A stretch of DNA of 32,238 nucleotides, taken from positions 1 to 32,238 of the forward strand of contig NZ_VIRF01000034.1 in assembly GCF_008107685.1 (NCBI RefSeq). The letters are read 5' to 3'. Source of the DNA: Novosphingobium sp. BW1. Its GTDB lineage: Bacteria; Pseudomonadota; Alphaproteobacteria; Sphingomonadales; Sphingomonadaceae. Position 1 is the stretch's first letter; the number at the start of each line of letters is the position of its first letter. Below are positions 24,290 to 32,238 of this stretch, one piece after another. Both the position numbers and the translations under genes were made by a program. The notes beneath the pieces were generated by a model. That model saw only the letters and a list, made by a program, of their open reading frames with translations, ran no database searches and was not told the DNA's origin.

Positions 24290-25687
24290 TCAGCCGTCGG
24301 TGAAGGTATAGGGCTGCGCCCCGCGCCGCGTGTCATCGACCATGACATCACGTCCAATCGGCGGCACCGAACGAGCCGCGCATTCCGGTCGGTGGCACAA
24401 CCGGCACGTCACACCGATCGGCGTCGCCTCCGTAGTCTCCGGCTTCATGCCTCGGGCATAGACGAGGCGGGGCGCCTCGCTCGCCGCGCAGCCCAGCGCC
24501 ACGGCGCGGGTGACCTGCCCTCGCCCGTAACCATTGCCCCCGCTCGCCACCGTACGCGCGACCGAAAAGAAGCGCTCTCCCCCCGGCAGTTCGAGCCACT
24601 GGGTGTGGATCACCCGAGGTGCACGAAAGACCTGGTGCACGCTCCACAAGGGGCATCCTCCTCCGTGTGCCGCGAAGGGGAAACCTGCTCCATCCAGACG
24701 CTTGGAAACGTTGCCCGCCTCATCCAGGCGCAGGAAGAAGAACGGCACGCGCTCCTCACCGGGCCGCTGGAGCGTGGTGAGGCGATGCGCCACCTGCTCG
24801 AAGCTCGCGCCAAACAGGGCGCCCAGTGCCTCGATGTCGTAGCCACGTTTTTCGGCTGCGCGCGCGAAACGACCATATGGCATGAGCATCGCTGCCGCGC
24901 CGTAGGCCGCCAGCGCACGCTGGAGGAGCACTCGCGTCGTTTCGTTTGCGAACGTCTCCACCCGCAAGATTGCCTTGATGTCGACGCGCATCGCGGTGTG
25001 CGCGATATGGGTGGCGGTCTGGAAGGCGCGGCTGGGACCATCAAGCGTGTCATCAAGCAGGAGTTGCTGGTTGTGCCGATCGAAGCGGCGCAGCGCGCCC
25101 ATCATGACCTCGGGCGGCAGTGCGCGCACGCGCACGCCTTTGCCCTTGAGCCATGCCTCGCCCCCGCCGGCCTGCTCGATCTCGGCCGCAAGGTCCTCGG
25201 CGCGGGTGTCGAGCGGATGAAAATAGTTACGCCGCGCCGCCAGGAAGCGCTGCGCCTCGCGCACAGGCTCGTTCTCATCGGCGCCGGGGCCCGCCGCGCG
25301 CTGTTCTGCCAGCGCCTGCTGCTCGCGCGTGTAGGCGCCATGAAGGCGCAGCAGCGCTTCGCTCACGCCCGGAAAGCTCATCGCGATGTCCGATATCTCC
25401 AGCGCGGGCAGGTCGATATCGGCAAAGATCGGATCGCGCAGCACATCGGATAGGCGCCGCGCATAGTCCTCGCCGTCCTCGCTCGCAAGGTCACCGATTT
25501 CCAGACGGTAAGTGCGCGCAAGGCGCACCAACATCTCAGCCGTTACCGGACGCTGGTTGCGCTCGAGCAGCGCGACGTAGCTGGGCGATATCTCAAGATC
25601 GTCGGCCATGGCTTGCTGGGTAAGGCCGAGCTCGCGGCGCAAGCGGCGCAGGCGCGGTCCAAGGTACAAGGGACGGGTTTCAGCCAT
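24290..25687 (-). CDS. ScfR/RamB-like transcriptional regulator of acyl-CoA/acetate metabolism
   Basis: 465 residues. An XRE-type helix-turn-helix lies at about 9-65 (LRRELGLTQQAMADDLEISPSYVALLERN). The middle is an IrrE/ImmA-like domain whose zinc site HExxH is degenerate: the equivalent place reads TATHIAH (224-230), so peptidase activity is unlikely and the domain probably binds a ligand. The C-terminal region ends with CRLCHRPEC (Cys 428, 431, 436), a conserved cysteine motif of the short-chain fatty acyl-CoA regulator group. Relatives include RamB of actinobacteria and ScfR/PrpC-type regulators, which control isocitrate lyase, acetate or propionate genes. It is divergent from aceA with the inverted repeat between, so I infer control of aceA and of itself. 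AGGAG lies ten bases before the ATG. Confidence 0.9.
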   Translation of the reverse strand: MAETRPLYLGPRLRRLRRELGLTQQAMADDLEISPSYVALLERNQRPVTAEMLVRLARTYRLEIGDLASEDGEDYARRLSDVLRDPIFADIDLPALEISDIAMSFPGVSEALLRLHGAYTREQQALAEQRAAGPGADENEPVREAQRFLAARRNYFHPLDTRAEDLAAEIEQAGGGEAWLKGKGVRVRALPPEVMMGALRRFDRHNQQLLLDDTLDGPSRAFQTATHIAHTAMRVDIKAILRVETFANETTRVLLQRALAAYGAAAMLMPYGRFARAAEKRGYDIEALGALFGASFEQVAHRLTTLQRPGEERVPFFFLRLDEAGNVSKRLDGAGFPFAAHGGGCPLWSVHQVFRAPRVIHTQWLELPGGERFFSVARTVASGGNGYGRGQVTRAVALGCAASEAPRLVYARGMKPETTEATPIGVTCRLCHRPECAARSVPPIGRDVMVDDTRRGAQPYTFTDG

Positions 25688-25852
25688 GCGGAGCGGCTCC
25701 TGTAAGGCCTATACAACTTTACAGCCAAATCTTGTAAAGATTGACAACGTCACTGTGCAAGCCATTTCGCGTAACAAATTTTCCCCGTAGCTGGAGGTCA
25801 TCGGAAACAACCGCCGCTTCCAAGGCCCTTCGCAATACAGGCCAACGGCACC
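25688..25852. promoter_or_regulatory. aceA / regulator divergent control region
   Basis: The centre is the inverted repeat CTTTACA-N9-TGTAAAG at 25717-25739, with a third partial copy TGTAAGG at 25701-25707. TTGACA at 25741-25746, two bases after the repeat, could be the aceA -35 element, though the -10 is not clear. A regulator bound to the repeat would touch the aceA -35 and lie in the leader or promoter of the regulator gene. Confidence 0.6.
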
Positions 25853-27463
25853 ATGAACGGGATGAGACCAGTGACCTACCAGAGCACGATCAGCGCCGCC
25901 GGACAGACCATCGCCAACGAGCCCCACTGGAACGGCATCGAGGCCGAATCGGTTGCGCGCATGCGCCTGCAGAACCGCTTCAACACCGGGCTCGACATCG
26001 CCCGCTACACCGCGAAGATCATGCGCCAGGACATGGCCGCCTATGATGCGGACCCGGCCAACTACACCCAGTCGCTGGGCTGCTGGCACGGTTTCATCGG
26101 GCAGCAGAAGATGATTTCCATCAAGAAGCATTTCGGCTCGACCAAGGGGCGCTACCTCTATCTCTCGGGCTGGATGGTCGCCGCGCTGCGCTCGGACTTC
26201 GGCCCCCTGCCCGATCAGTCGATGCACGAGAAGACCAGCGTCCCCGCCCTGGTGGAAGAACTCTACACCTTCCTCAAGCAGGCCGACGCCCGCGAGCTTG
26301 GCGGCATGTTCCGCGATCTCGACAAGGCCCGCAAGGGCGGTGACGAAATGGAAGCCAAGCGCATCGAGACCGCGATCGACAACTACGAGACCCACGTAGT
26401 CCCGATCATCGCAGATATCGATGCCGGCTTCGGCAATGCCGAGGCGACCTACCTCCTGGCCAAGAAGTTCATCGAGGCAGGCGCCTGTTGCCTCCAGATT
26501 GAGAACCAGGTCTCGGACGAGAAGCAGTGCGGTCACCAGGACGGTAAGGTCACGGTTCCCCACGAGGACTTCATCGCGAAGATCCGCGCGATCCGCTATG
26601 CTTTCATGGAACTGGGGGTCGAGGACGGCCTGATCGTTGCGCGCACTGACTCTCTTGGAGCAGGGCTCACCAAGCAGATCGCCTATACCCGCACGGCGGG
26701 CGACATCGGCGACCAGTACAACAGCTACCTGGATTGCGAGGAAGTGGGCACCAGTGAGGTCGGTCACGGCGAAGTCCTGATCAGCCGCGAGGGCAAGCTC
26801 ATGCGCCCCAAGCGCCTGCCCAGCAATCTCTACCAATTCCGCAAGGGGACCGGCGAGGACCGCTGCGTGCTCGACTGCATCAACGCACTGCGTAATGGCG
26901 CCGACCTGTTGTGGATCGAAACCGAGAAGCCGCATATCGGGCAGATCGGCGGGATGGTCAGCCGCATTCGCGAGGAGATGCCCAATGCCAAGCTGGTCTA
27001 CAACAATTCGCCCAGCTTCAACTGGACGCTCAACTTCCGCCAGCAGGTCTACGATGCATGGGAAGCGGCAGGACGCGATCTTTCGGGCTATGACCGCGCG
27101 AAGCTGATGAGCGTGGACTACGACGGCACTGAACTGGCGGCCGAGGCCGACGAACGAATCCGCACCTTCCAGAAGGGCGCGGCGCGTGAGGCAGGAATCT
27201 TCCACCACCTCATTACCCTGCCGACCTACCACACCGCGGCGCTGTCGACCGACAACCTCGCCAAGGAGTACTTTGGCGAGCAGGGCATGCTTGGCTACGT
27301 CAAGGGCGTCCAGCGCCAGGAGATCCGCCAGGGCATCGCCTGCGTGAAGCACCAGAACATGGCCGGTTCGGACATCGGCGATGATCACAAGGAATACTTC
27401 GCTGGCGAAGCAGCCCTCAAGGCTGGCGGCGAACACAACACGATGAACCAGTTCGCGGCCTGA
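25853..27463 (+). CDS. aceA: Isocitrate lyase (long-form subclass)
   Basis: 536 residues, the size of Pseudomonas-type AceA rather than the 430-residue E. coli enzyme. The active-site loop is KQCGH (224-228) with catalytic Cys226, and the metal-binding region is ADIDAGFGNAEAT (187-199). VARTDSLGAG, LLWIETEKPH and YNNSPSFNW follow as in the family. It splits isocitrate into glyoxylate and succinate, the first glyoxylate-shunt step needed on acetate and fatty acids. Malate synthase is not in the window. The start is uncertain: ATG at 25853 and 25862 lack Shine-Dalgarno sequences, and a GTG at 25871 would give an N-terminus (TYQSTISAAGQTI) like that of relatives. Confidence 0.97.
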   Translation: MNGMRPVTYQSTISAAGQTIANEPHWNGIEAESVARMRLQNRFNTGLDIARYTAKIMRQDMAAYDADPANYTQSLGCWHGFIGQQKMISIKKHFGSTKGRYLYLSGWMVAALRSDFGPLPDQSMHEKTSVPALVEELYTFLKQADARELGGMFRDLDKARKGGDEMEAKRIETAIDNYETHVVPIIADIDAGFGNAEATYLLAKKFIEAGACCLQIENQVSDEKQCGHQDGKVTVPHEDFIAKIRAIRYAFMELGVEDGLIVARTDSLGAGLTKQIAYTRTAGDIGDQYNSYLDCEEVGTSEVGHGEVLISREGKLMRPKRLPSNLYQFRKGTGEDRCVLDCINALRNGADLLWIETEKPHIGQIGGMVSRIREEMPNAKLVYNNSPSFNWTLNFRQQVYDAWEAAGRDLSGYDRAKLMSVDYDGTELAAEADERIRTFQKGAAREAGIFHHLITLPTYHTAALSTDNLAKEYFGEQGMLGYVKGVQRQEIRQGIACVKHQNMAGSDIGDDHKEYFAGEAALKAGGEHNTMNQFAA

Positions 27464-27467
27464 CCGC

Positions 27468-27552
27468 CTCGCTTGGGAGAGGAGCGAGCATATGGATATC
27501 CACGAACACCTGAAATTGCCGAGCGGGGCGACTCTCAAACTCGCCCCGCTCG
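27468..27552 (+). promoter_or_regulatory. aceA 3' region with two stem-loops
   Basis: A first hairpin CTCGCT-N9-AGCGAG (27468-27488) holds part of a Shine-Dalgarno (GAGAGGAG) in its loop and 3' arm. The second, at 27520-27552, is a perfect 12-bp GC-rich stem with a nine-base loop and no T run after it. The second could protect the aceA message 3' end or control the small ORF downstream. Confidence 0.6.
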
Positions 27553-27617
27553 CCGATACCGAAGAACCGACAACGACCGACGCCAATACCGGCGCGCGCA
27601 ATGGAAGGAGACGTGAC
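27492..27617 (+). other. In-frame upstream extension of the small ORF, 42 codons
   Basis: An ATG at 27492 with AGGAG eight bases before it is in frame with the small protein at 27618. The encoded stretch is MDIHEHLKLPSGATLKLAPL and then a Thr/Glu/Asn-rich, probably disordered part. It contains the perfect stem-loop at 27520-27552. It may be a true N-terminal extension, a separate initiation site or chance. Confidence 0.4.
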
Positions 27618-27794
27618 ATGATGACTGCAACGACCACGACCGAACCGGCCCGCGCCCGCGCGGTGCTGTCCAACCAGGACTTCAAGCTGCTGCAGGACGC
27701 CTGCCTGTTCTACCTGAAGGCCCATGAGGACGATCCCATTTCGTCCAAGTACTCCGCGCTCTATCACCGCCTCGGCTCGGCAATCCGCCGCTGA
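27618..27794 (+). CDS. Small hypothetical protein downstream of aceA
   Basis: 58 residues from the ATG at 27618, preceded by a strong Shine-Dalgarno (GGAAGGAG, spaced about eight bases). A Thr-rich N-terminus is followed by a probable helix pair, LSNQDFKLLQDACLFYLKAHED and KYSALYHRLGSAIRR. I do not recognise a family. It has no signal peptide, membrane helix or cofactor motif. It lies 154 bases after aceA, with no clear terminator between, so it is probably on the aceA message. A longer 100-residue form starting at 27492 is possible. Confidence 0.6.
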   Translation: MMTATTTTEPARARAVLSNQDFKLLQDACLFYLKAHEDDPISSKYSALYHRLGSAIRR

Positions 27795-28010
27795 TGGAGC
27801 CCCCGCTACCGGCGCTCCAGAACGCCGGGTCGGGAAGCCGAATTCTTCGAGTTTTCCTGGGGAGGAAAGCGTGGCCCGTTCCGCAGATACTGCGGGGCGG
27901 GCCCATTTGCGTGCCGGAGCGCCCTGCCCAGATGACGGACTGGCATTACCGGACAGTTACGCAAGGCTCGATTAGAGCGATCTCAAGCCCGATCCCACTA
28001 CGGCTCAGGA
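27795..28010. other. Intergenic region with terminator-like hairpin
   Basis: A 13-bp stem GGCCCGTTCCGCA with its complement (two G-T pairs in RNA), loop of five, lies at 27873-27903. The tail CATTTGC is only weakly T-rich. A smaller hairpin TTTTCCT-GGGG-AGGAAAG is just before it (about 27852-27870). This probably ends the aceA transcript. No gene seen. Confidence 0.5.
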
Positions 28011-30827
28011 ATGGCCATCAGCGGCACAGATACCCTCGACCTGATCGCGACGAGCGCGCTCCAGCAGTCCCGGATGGACCTGATATTGCTGGCGGGCATC
28101 GTATGCCTGATGGCTTCGGGGACGACCGTCCTGCTGCTGCGCCAGGCCCGCAGCAGCCGACATCGCGAACGACGCCTCTGGACACTGGCGGCTGGTGGTG
28201 CATTTGGTGTCGGCGCCTGGGCCAGCCACTTCATTGCGCTTCTGGGAGAGGATTCAAGCCACGACCACGACCATTCCGCAGTCCTGACGCTCGCTAGCCA
28301 GGCCACCGGTCTGGCCGCCGGGCTCCTCGCCCTGCATCTGGCCGTTCCGGGGCAAACGGTCCGTGCAAGGGCTTTGGCGGCGGCCCTGCTATCCATCGGC
28401 TTCGGCGCCATGCACTATCTGGGAGGCCTCTCGCTGCAGGTCATCACGACGTTCCAATGGCACCCCGCCCTAGTGGCCGCCTCCCTACTCCTCCCCGGAC
28501 TGTTCTTCTATCCCGCGCTCACCTACACGCTGGCGCGGCGCTGCACAGGCGGGCCCTGGCCCCCAGCACTCCTGCTGGCACTGGGCATGGCGCTCATGCA
28601 TCTTCTGGGATCCGCGGCGCTCACTACGGGCCCCGAGCATGGCGCACTGAGTGTTCCAGCCATCCCGGCAAGTTCCCTTGCCGGTTGGGTGGCCGCCGTC
28701 GCGCTGGCCATTCTTGCGGCGGGCATGGCGACCCAGCTCGTGCGCAGCCAGGCCGAGGCGTCGCTCTTGCGGAGCGAACGGCAGTTCTCCGACCTTGTCC
28801 GCTCGATCTCGGACTACGCCATCTTCCTGCTCGACAGGGATGGAACCGTCACGCAGTGGAACGAAGGCGCACGCAACCTGACCGGCTACTGCGCACAGGA
28901 TATGATCGGAATGCCCGTCGCACGGCTGTTCAGCTATGGCGACCGCAGTGACGACCTGCCCGCGCGCACGCTCGAACATGCGCGCGAAACCGGCGGTGCC
29001 TCGGGCGAATGTCTCTATATGCGACGGGACGGGTCCACGTTCTGGGGCTACGGCACCTTCCAAGCCACGCACGGCCCCGAAGGCAGGCTTGCAGGCTACT
29101 CGTTCGTCATGCGCGATGTGAGCGGTTTCAAGGCGGACAAGGACCTTATCGCCCAGACGTCGATGCGCCTCGACACCGCACTGACCAACATGCACGAAGG
29201 CCTCTGCCTGTTCGATGCCGACGGCCGCCTGGCGTTGTGCAACGCCCGCTTTCGCGAGCTATGGGGCCTCGACGATAGCGTCTGCGAAGCGGGAACGCCG
29301 CTTGCCGATATGGTCCGCGCCGGCTTCATGAACCCTGATGGGACAGAGCACGCCGCGCCCGCACTTGCTCAGTACCGCCAGCTCCTGAAGGAGACCTTTG
29401 CCAACCCGTCACTTCCCCCGATCACGATCGATTTCGACGGAGCCATGGCGGTCTCGATTGCTAACCGCGCACTTCCCGACGGTGGCTGGGTCACCACGTG
29501 CGATGACATCACCGAGCAGCGCCGCTCCGAAGCGCGCATCGCGCACATGGCGCTGCATGACAGCCTCACCGGACTGCCCAACCGCACCCGCTTCAACCAG
29601 CGTCTCGACGACAAGCTCGCGCTTGCCAAGCGCACGCAGGCCAAGGTCGCCGTGATTGCAATGGACCTCGACCGTTTCAAGGACGTCAACGACACGCACG
29701 GCCATGCTGCGGGCGATGCGCTGCTCCAGTCCATCGGCCGCGCGGTGACGGAGGGCACACTCGAGAGCGAAGTCGTCGCCCGGCTCGGCGGGGACGAGTT
29801 TGCCGCCGCCAAGCTGTTCACCGACATTCAGGACCTCAGCGAATTTATCAGCCGACTGCACGACTGCATTGCGGGATCCAATGACTGCAGGGAGATCGAC
29901 GTCGGCGCGAGCCTGGGAATCGCGATCTTCCCCGACAATGGCACCGACCGAGAAACTCTCCTCAACAACGCGGACCTTGCGATGTACCGCGCGAAGGGCA
30001 AGCGCGGCGAAAGCTGCTGCTACTACGAGGAAGGCATGGACGCCGCCGCCCGGCGCCGTCGCCTTCTGGCAGGAGACCTGCGCCAGGCCATCGCGCGCGG
30101 CGAACTGCACCTGCTTTACCAGCCGCAGCGCTCGCTGCGTAGCGGGACGCTCAGCGGTTACGAAGCCCTTCTACGCTGGCAACATCCCCGCCTGGGGTTC
30201 ATTCCACCTGACGAATTCATCCCGATCGCCGAAGAAAGCGGATCGATCTTCGCCATCGGCGAATGGGTGCTGGAAGAAGCCTGCCGCGAAGCCCAGCGCT
30301 GGCCGAGCGGAGAAAAGATTGCCGTCAATCTGTCCGCCGTGCAGTTCTCCAAACCCGATCTTGTCGCCACGATCCACAGGATCCTCACCGAGACCGGTCT
30401 TTCCCCGCGCCGTCTTGAACTTGAGATCACCGAAACCGCGATCATCGAGGACAAGCTACGCGCACTCCACTGCCTGCGCCAGATGAAGGCCATGGGGATC
30501 GGGGTGGCCATCGACGACTTCGGTACGGGCTACTCCTCGCTCGACACGCTCCATTCATTTCCCTTCGACAAGATCAAGATCGACAAGTCCTTTCTCCTGC
30601 TCTCGGACACGAGCGCACAGGCCCGCGCGATTATCCGCGCCGTTCTTGCGCTGGGCAAAAGCCTCGCCATTCCGGTTCTGGCCGAAGGCGTGGAGACCGA
30701 GGCGCAGCTGCGAATTCTGGAGAACGAGGGCTGCGACGAGGCGCAAGGCTATTATTTTGGCCGTCCGGGCGGACCACCGAGCCACCCCCGCTCCGATCTC
30801 ACGCAAAAAACCGCCGTCAACATCTGA
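28011..30827 (+). CDS. Membrane-bound MHYT-like/PAS/GGDEF/EAL cyclic-di-GMP enzyme
   Basis: 938 residues. The N-terminal 245 residues hold about seven hydrophobic helices with MHYT-like spots GAWASHF (68-74), GAMHYLG (132-138) and ALMHLLG (194-200), and a His-rich loop HDHDHS (84-89). Then come a PAS domain (about 255-375), a second PAS-like domain (about 385-505), a GGDEF domain with HDSLTGLPNR and an intact RLGGDEF (about residue 593), and an EAL domain with YEALLRW, NLSAVQF, ETAIIED, DDFGTGYSSL and KIDKSF. Both catalytic signatures are intact, so it could make and break cyclic-di-GMP; which dominates cannot be read from sequence. Such enzymes switch motility and exopolysaccharide production; the operon at 964-10843 is a plausible target but not shown. 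Confidence 0.93.
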   Translation: MAISGTDTLDLIATSALQQSRMDLILLAGIVCLMASGTTVLLLRQARSSRHRERRLWTLAAGGAFGVGAWASHFIALLGEDSSHDHDHSAVLTLASQATGLAAGLLALHLAVPGQTVRARALAAALLSIGFGAMHYLGGLSLQVITTFQWHPALVAASLLLPGLFFYPALTYTLARRCTGGPWPPALLLALGMALMHLLGSAALTTGPEHGALSVPAIPASSLAGWVAAVALAILAAGMATQLVRSQAEASLLRSERQFSDLVRSISDYAIFLLDRDGTVTQWNEGARNLTGYCAQDMIGMPVARLFSYGDRSDDLPARTLEHARETGGASGECLYMRRDGSTFWGYGTFQATHGPEGRLAGYSFVMRDVSGFKADKDLIAQTSMRLDTALTNMHEGLCLFDADGRLALCNARFRELWGLDDSVCEAGTPLADMVRAGFMNPDGTEHAAPALAQYRQLLKETFANPSLPPITIDFDGAMAVSIANRALPDGGWVTTCDDITEQRRSEARIAHMALHDSLTGLPNRTRFNQRLDDKLALAKRTQAKVAVIAMDLDRFKDVNDTHGHAAGDALLQSIGRAVTEGTLESEVVARLGGDEFAAAKLFTDIQDLSEFISRLHDCIAGSNDCREIDVGASLGIAIFPDNGTDRETLLNNADLAMYRAKGKRGESCCYYEEGMDAAARRRRLLAGDLRQAIARGELHLLYQPQRSLRSGTLSGYEALLRWQHPRLGFIPPDEFIPIAEESGSIFAIGEWVLEEACREAQRWPSGEKIAVNLSAVQFSKPDLVATIHRILTETGLSPRRLELEITETAIIEDKLRALHCLRQMKAMGIGVAIDDFGTGYSSLDTLHSFPFDKIKIDKSFLLLSDTSAQARAIIRAVLALGKSLAIPVLAEGVETEAQLRILENEGCDEAQGYYFGRPGGPPSHPRSDLTQKTAVNI

Positions 30828-30950
30828 CACATGATGTCTCAGGGTAAAGCGCCTGCCAGCCTACTGGCGCGCTTGATCGAGAACATGGACAGGCACCCCA
30901 ACCTCGCGCACGGTGCACATCCGCCCCTGCCTGCGAGGAGACCGTTGCCG

Positions 30951-31889
30951 ATGAAGTCGATCGCCACCTTGACGATGAACCCGACCATCGACGTTTCCTA
31001 CGACGTCGCCGAAATGCGCCACACCCACAAGATGCGTACCGACAACGAGTGGTACGCCCCTGGCGGCGGCGGTCTCAACGTCGCCCGCGTCTTCGTGCGG
31101 CTGGGCGGACATGCGCGCTCTTTCTATCTCTCCGGCGGAGCCACCGGGCCTGCACTCGATGGCCTGATCGATCTGCATCAACTGGTCCGCACGCGCATAG
31201 CCATAACCGGCCCCACCCGCGTCGCTTCGGCGGTGCTGGAACGCCAGAGCGGCAAGGAATACCGCTTCACCCCGCAAGGGCCGCGCATCGCACCCGAAGA
31301 ATGGAATGAATGCCTCGACCGGCTGGACGAAACGAATGCCGACATCGCGGTCCTGAGCGGCTCGCTGCCTCCCGGTGTCCCCGATGACTTCTACGCGCAG
31401 GCCACGAGACGCCTGCGAGGCAAAGGGATTAAAGTCGTTCTCGATAGTTCGGGCCCCGCCCTCTCCCATGGCATCGCCCAGGGCGACCTGCTGCTGGTTA
31501 AACCCAGCTCGGGCGAACTGGAGCGCTACCTGGGAACTTCCCTCAGGGGCCATCCAGCCATCGCCGAAGCCGCCCGTGGCATCGTCGCGGAAGGCAAGGC
31601 GAGGCTGGTGGCTGTAACCTTGGGTCATGAAGGAGCGATTTTGGCGCGGGCCAACGGTGCCTGGTTCCTTCCGGCACTGCCGATCGAAGCAGCAAGCGCA
31701 GTGGGCGCAGGCGACAGCTTTGTCGCAGCGATGGTCTACGCTCTGGCGCGCGGCGATGATGATTTCGCCGCATTCGGCATGGGGCTTGCCGCGGGAACCG
31801 CCGCCGTGCTGCGGGCAGGTACCGGGCTTGCCCAGGCCCCCGACATCGCCCGCCTACTTAGACAAGTGCCCGATCCCGAACCACTATGA
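30951..31889 (+). CDS. PfkB-family phosphofructokinase (Pfk-2-like)
   Basis: 312 residues of the ribokinase fold. Near the start is IATLTMNPTIDVSYDV, then APGGGGLNVARVFVRLGGHARSF (the PGGGG-x-NVAR motif that distinguishes PfkB/1-phosphofructokinase kinases) and the anion-hole/catalytic motif GAGDSFVAAM with the catalytic Asp. It should phosphorylate a fructose phosphate with ATP; E. coli PfkB is the closest match by motif, but 1-phosphofructokinase or tagatose-6-phosphate kinase is possible. The ATG at 30951 has GAGGAG ten bases upstream; the frame extends to 30831 without homology. It follows the c-di-GMP enzyme by 123 bases on the same strand. Confidence 0.85.
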   Translation: MKSIATLTMNPTIDVSYDVAEMRHTHKMRTDNEWYAPGGGGLNVARVFVRLGGHARSFYLSGGATGPALDGLIDLHQLVRTRIAITGPTRVASAVLERQSGKEYRFTPQGPRIAPEEWNECLDRLDETNADIAVLSGSLPPGVPDDFYAQATRRLRGKGIKVVLDSSGPALSHGIAQGDLLLVKPSSGELERYLGTSLRGHPAIAEAARGIVAEGKARLVAVTLGHEGAILARANGAWFLPALPIEAASAVGAGDSFVAAMVYALARGDDDFAAFGMGLAAGTAAVLRAGTGLAQAPDIARLLRQVPDPEPL

Positions 31890-32238
31890 TCTATACTGAT
31901 TCGCTTTTTACGGAAGTTCTCGCGCTTGACGCATGTGCAGCAAATGGCCCAGCTTTCGCAGGTGCAGCATGATATTGCGATAAACCGCCCCCTCACTTCG
32001 CATCAGCACAATTCCTTAGCTCCAATACGGGTCATTTTGAGCGCTTGATGCAAGCATATTTGCAATTATTACTTTTCAGGCGGACATTTCTGTTGCACAT
32101 TCTTCTCGAACAGTCTTTTAGACCGTACCGAGTTTTGAAGAGGTTGGGAGAGAGCGCGCCGGGGGAATCTCCGGCGCGCCGATTTTTAAGGGGGCCAATT
32201 GGGGGTCGAGGCGCCGCCTCCCCCTCCCCGTCACCCCC
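31890..32238. other. Noncoding region after pfkB with repeats and GC/AT contrast
   Basis: No gene is visible. It holds a direct repeat GCA(T/G)GTGCAGCA at 31931-31942 and 31958-31969, a palindrome GCTTG-ATG-CAAGC at 32043-32055, an AT-rich stretch at about 32050-32130 and a strong terminator hairpin. The last 45 bases are runs of G and C. A small RNA or the 5' region of a gene beyond the window could be here. Confidence 0.4.
32155..32187 (+). terminator. Rho-independent terminator
   Basis: A perfect 9-bp stem GCGCGCCGG/CCGGCGCGC, eight-base loop, then CGATTTTT. It stands 266 bases after the pfkB stop, far for that gene, so it may end an untranslated RNA between them. Confidence 0.75.

Noticed and set aside
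25709..27685. 658-codon minus-strand frame across aceA
   Set aside because: It is opposite isocitrate lyase, which has all family motifs, and runs through the aceA control region; no start site or domain.
32189..32238. G-quadruplex candidate in the terminal G/C runs
   Set aside because: The minus strand has three clear G runs of four or five but the fourth is only GG; the window ends here, so it cannot be judged.

Overview
The window looks like a piece of a chromosome from a GC-rich alphaproteobacterium of the order Sphingomonadales, probably Novosphingobium or a close relative. The pointers are a complex I subunit of the mitochondrial NDUFA12 type beside a DUF2155 lipoprotein and aat, an exopolysaccharide operon that carries a type I secretion pair as sphingan clusters do, a long-form isocitrate lyase beside a ScfR/RamB-like regulator, and protein sequences of sphingomonad character. 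Species is inference from these features; no search was run.

Layout. 1-765: decayed remnant of a TonB-dependent siderophore receptor, broken by frame changes, with a C11 tract and a hexanucleotide repeat. 964-10843 (minus strand): a tightly packed seven-gene operon, read from right to left: PrtD-type ABC transporter, HlyD-type adaptor, outer-membrane beta-barrel protein, fused Wzc-type copolymerase/tyrosine kinase, glycosyltransferase, Wza-type export lipoprotein, second glycosyltransferase. A TolC-family gene is divergent (11059-12585). Together they could span inner membrane, periplasm and outer membrane for polysaccharide and/or protein export. No priming transferase, flippase, polymerase or secreted substrate is visible.

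12597-16805: a shared terminator, then the translation/transcription block on the minus strand: trpT (tRNA-Trp), a multi-pass membrane protein of GT-C character, secE, nusG, a terminator, rplK and rplA. The usual rplJL-rpoBC continuation is missing.

16947-19856: aat, overlapped tail-to-tail by a DUF2155 lipoprotein gene, then the NDUFA12-type complex I subunit, a small glycine-zipper envelope protein and recX. 20010-24151: an orphan fatty acyl-AMP ligase with a strong terminator, a DUF2721 membrane protein, a TonB-like energy transducer and an unusual protein made of three tandem GAF-like units.

24290-27794: a ScfR/RamB-like regulator divergent from isocitrate lyase aceA, with an inverted repeat between them that looks like the operator. 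Behind aceA lies a small ORF with two well-formed start sites and a perfect 12-bp stem-loop between them. 28011-31889: a large membrane-bound GGDEF-EAL protein with a degenerate MHYT-like sensor region, followed by a PfkB-family sugar-phosphate kinase. 31890-32238 is noncoding and contains a strong terminator hairpin. I found no CRISPR array, intact insertion sequence, phage or recognised defence system. The least explained items are the triple GAF-like protein, the aceA tail region and the hybrid secretion/exopolysaccharide operon.
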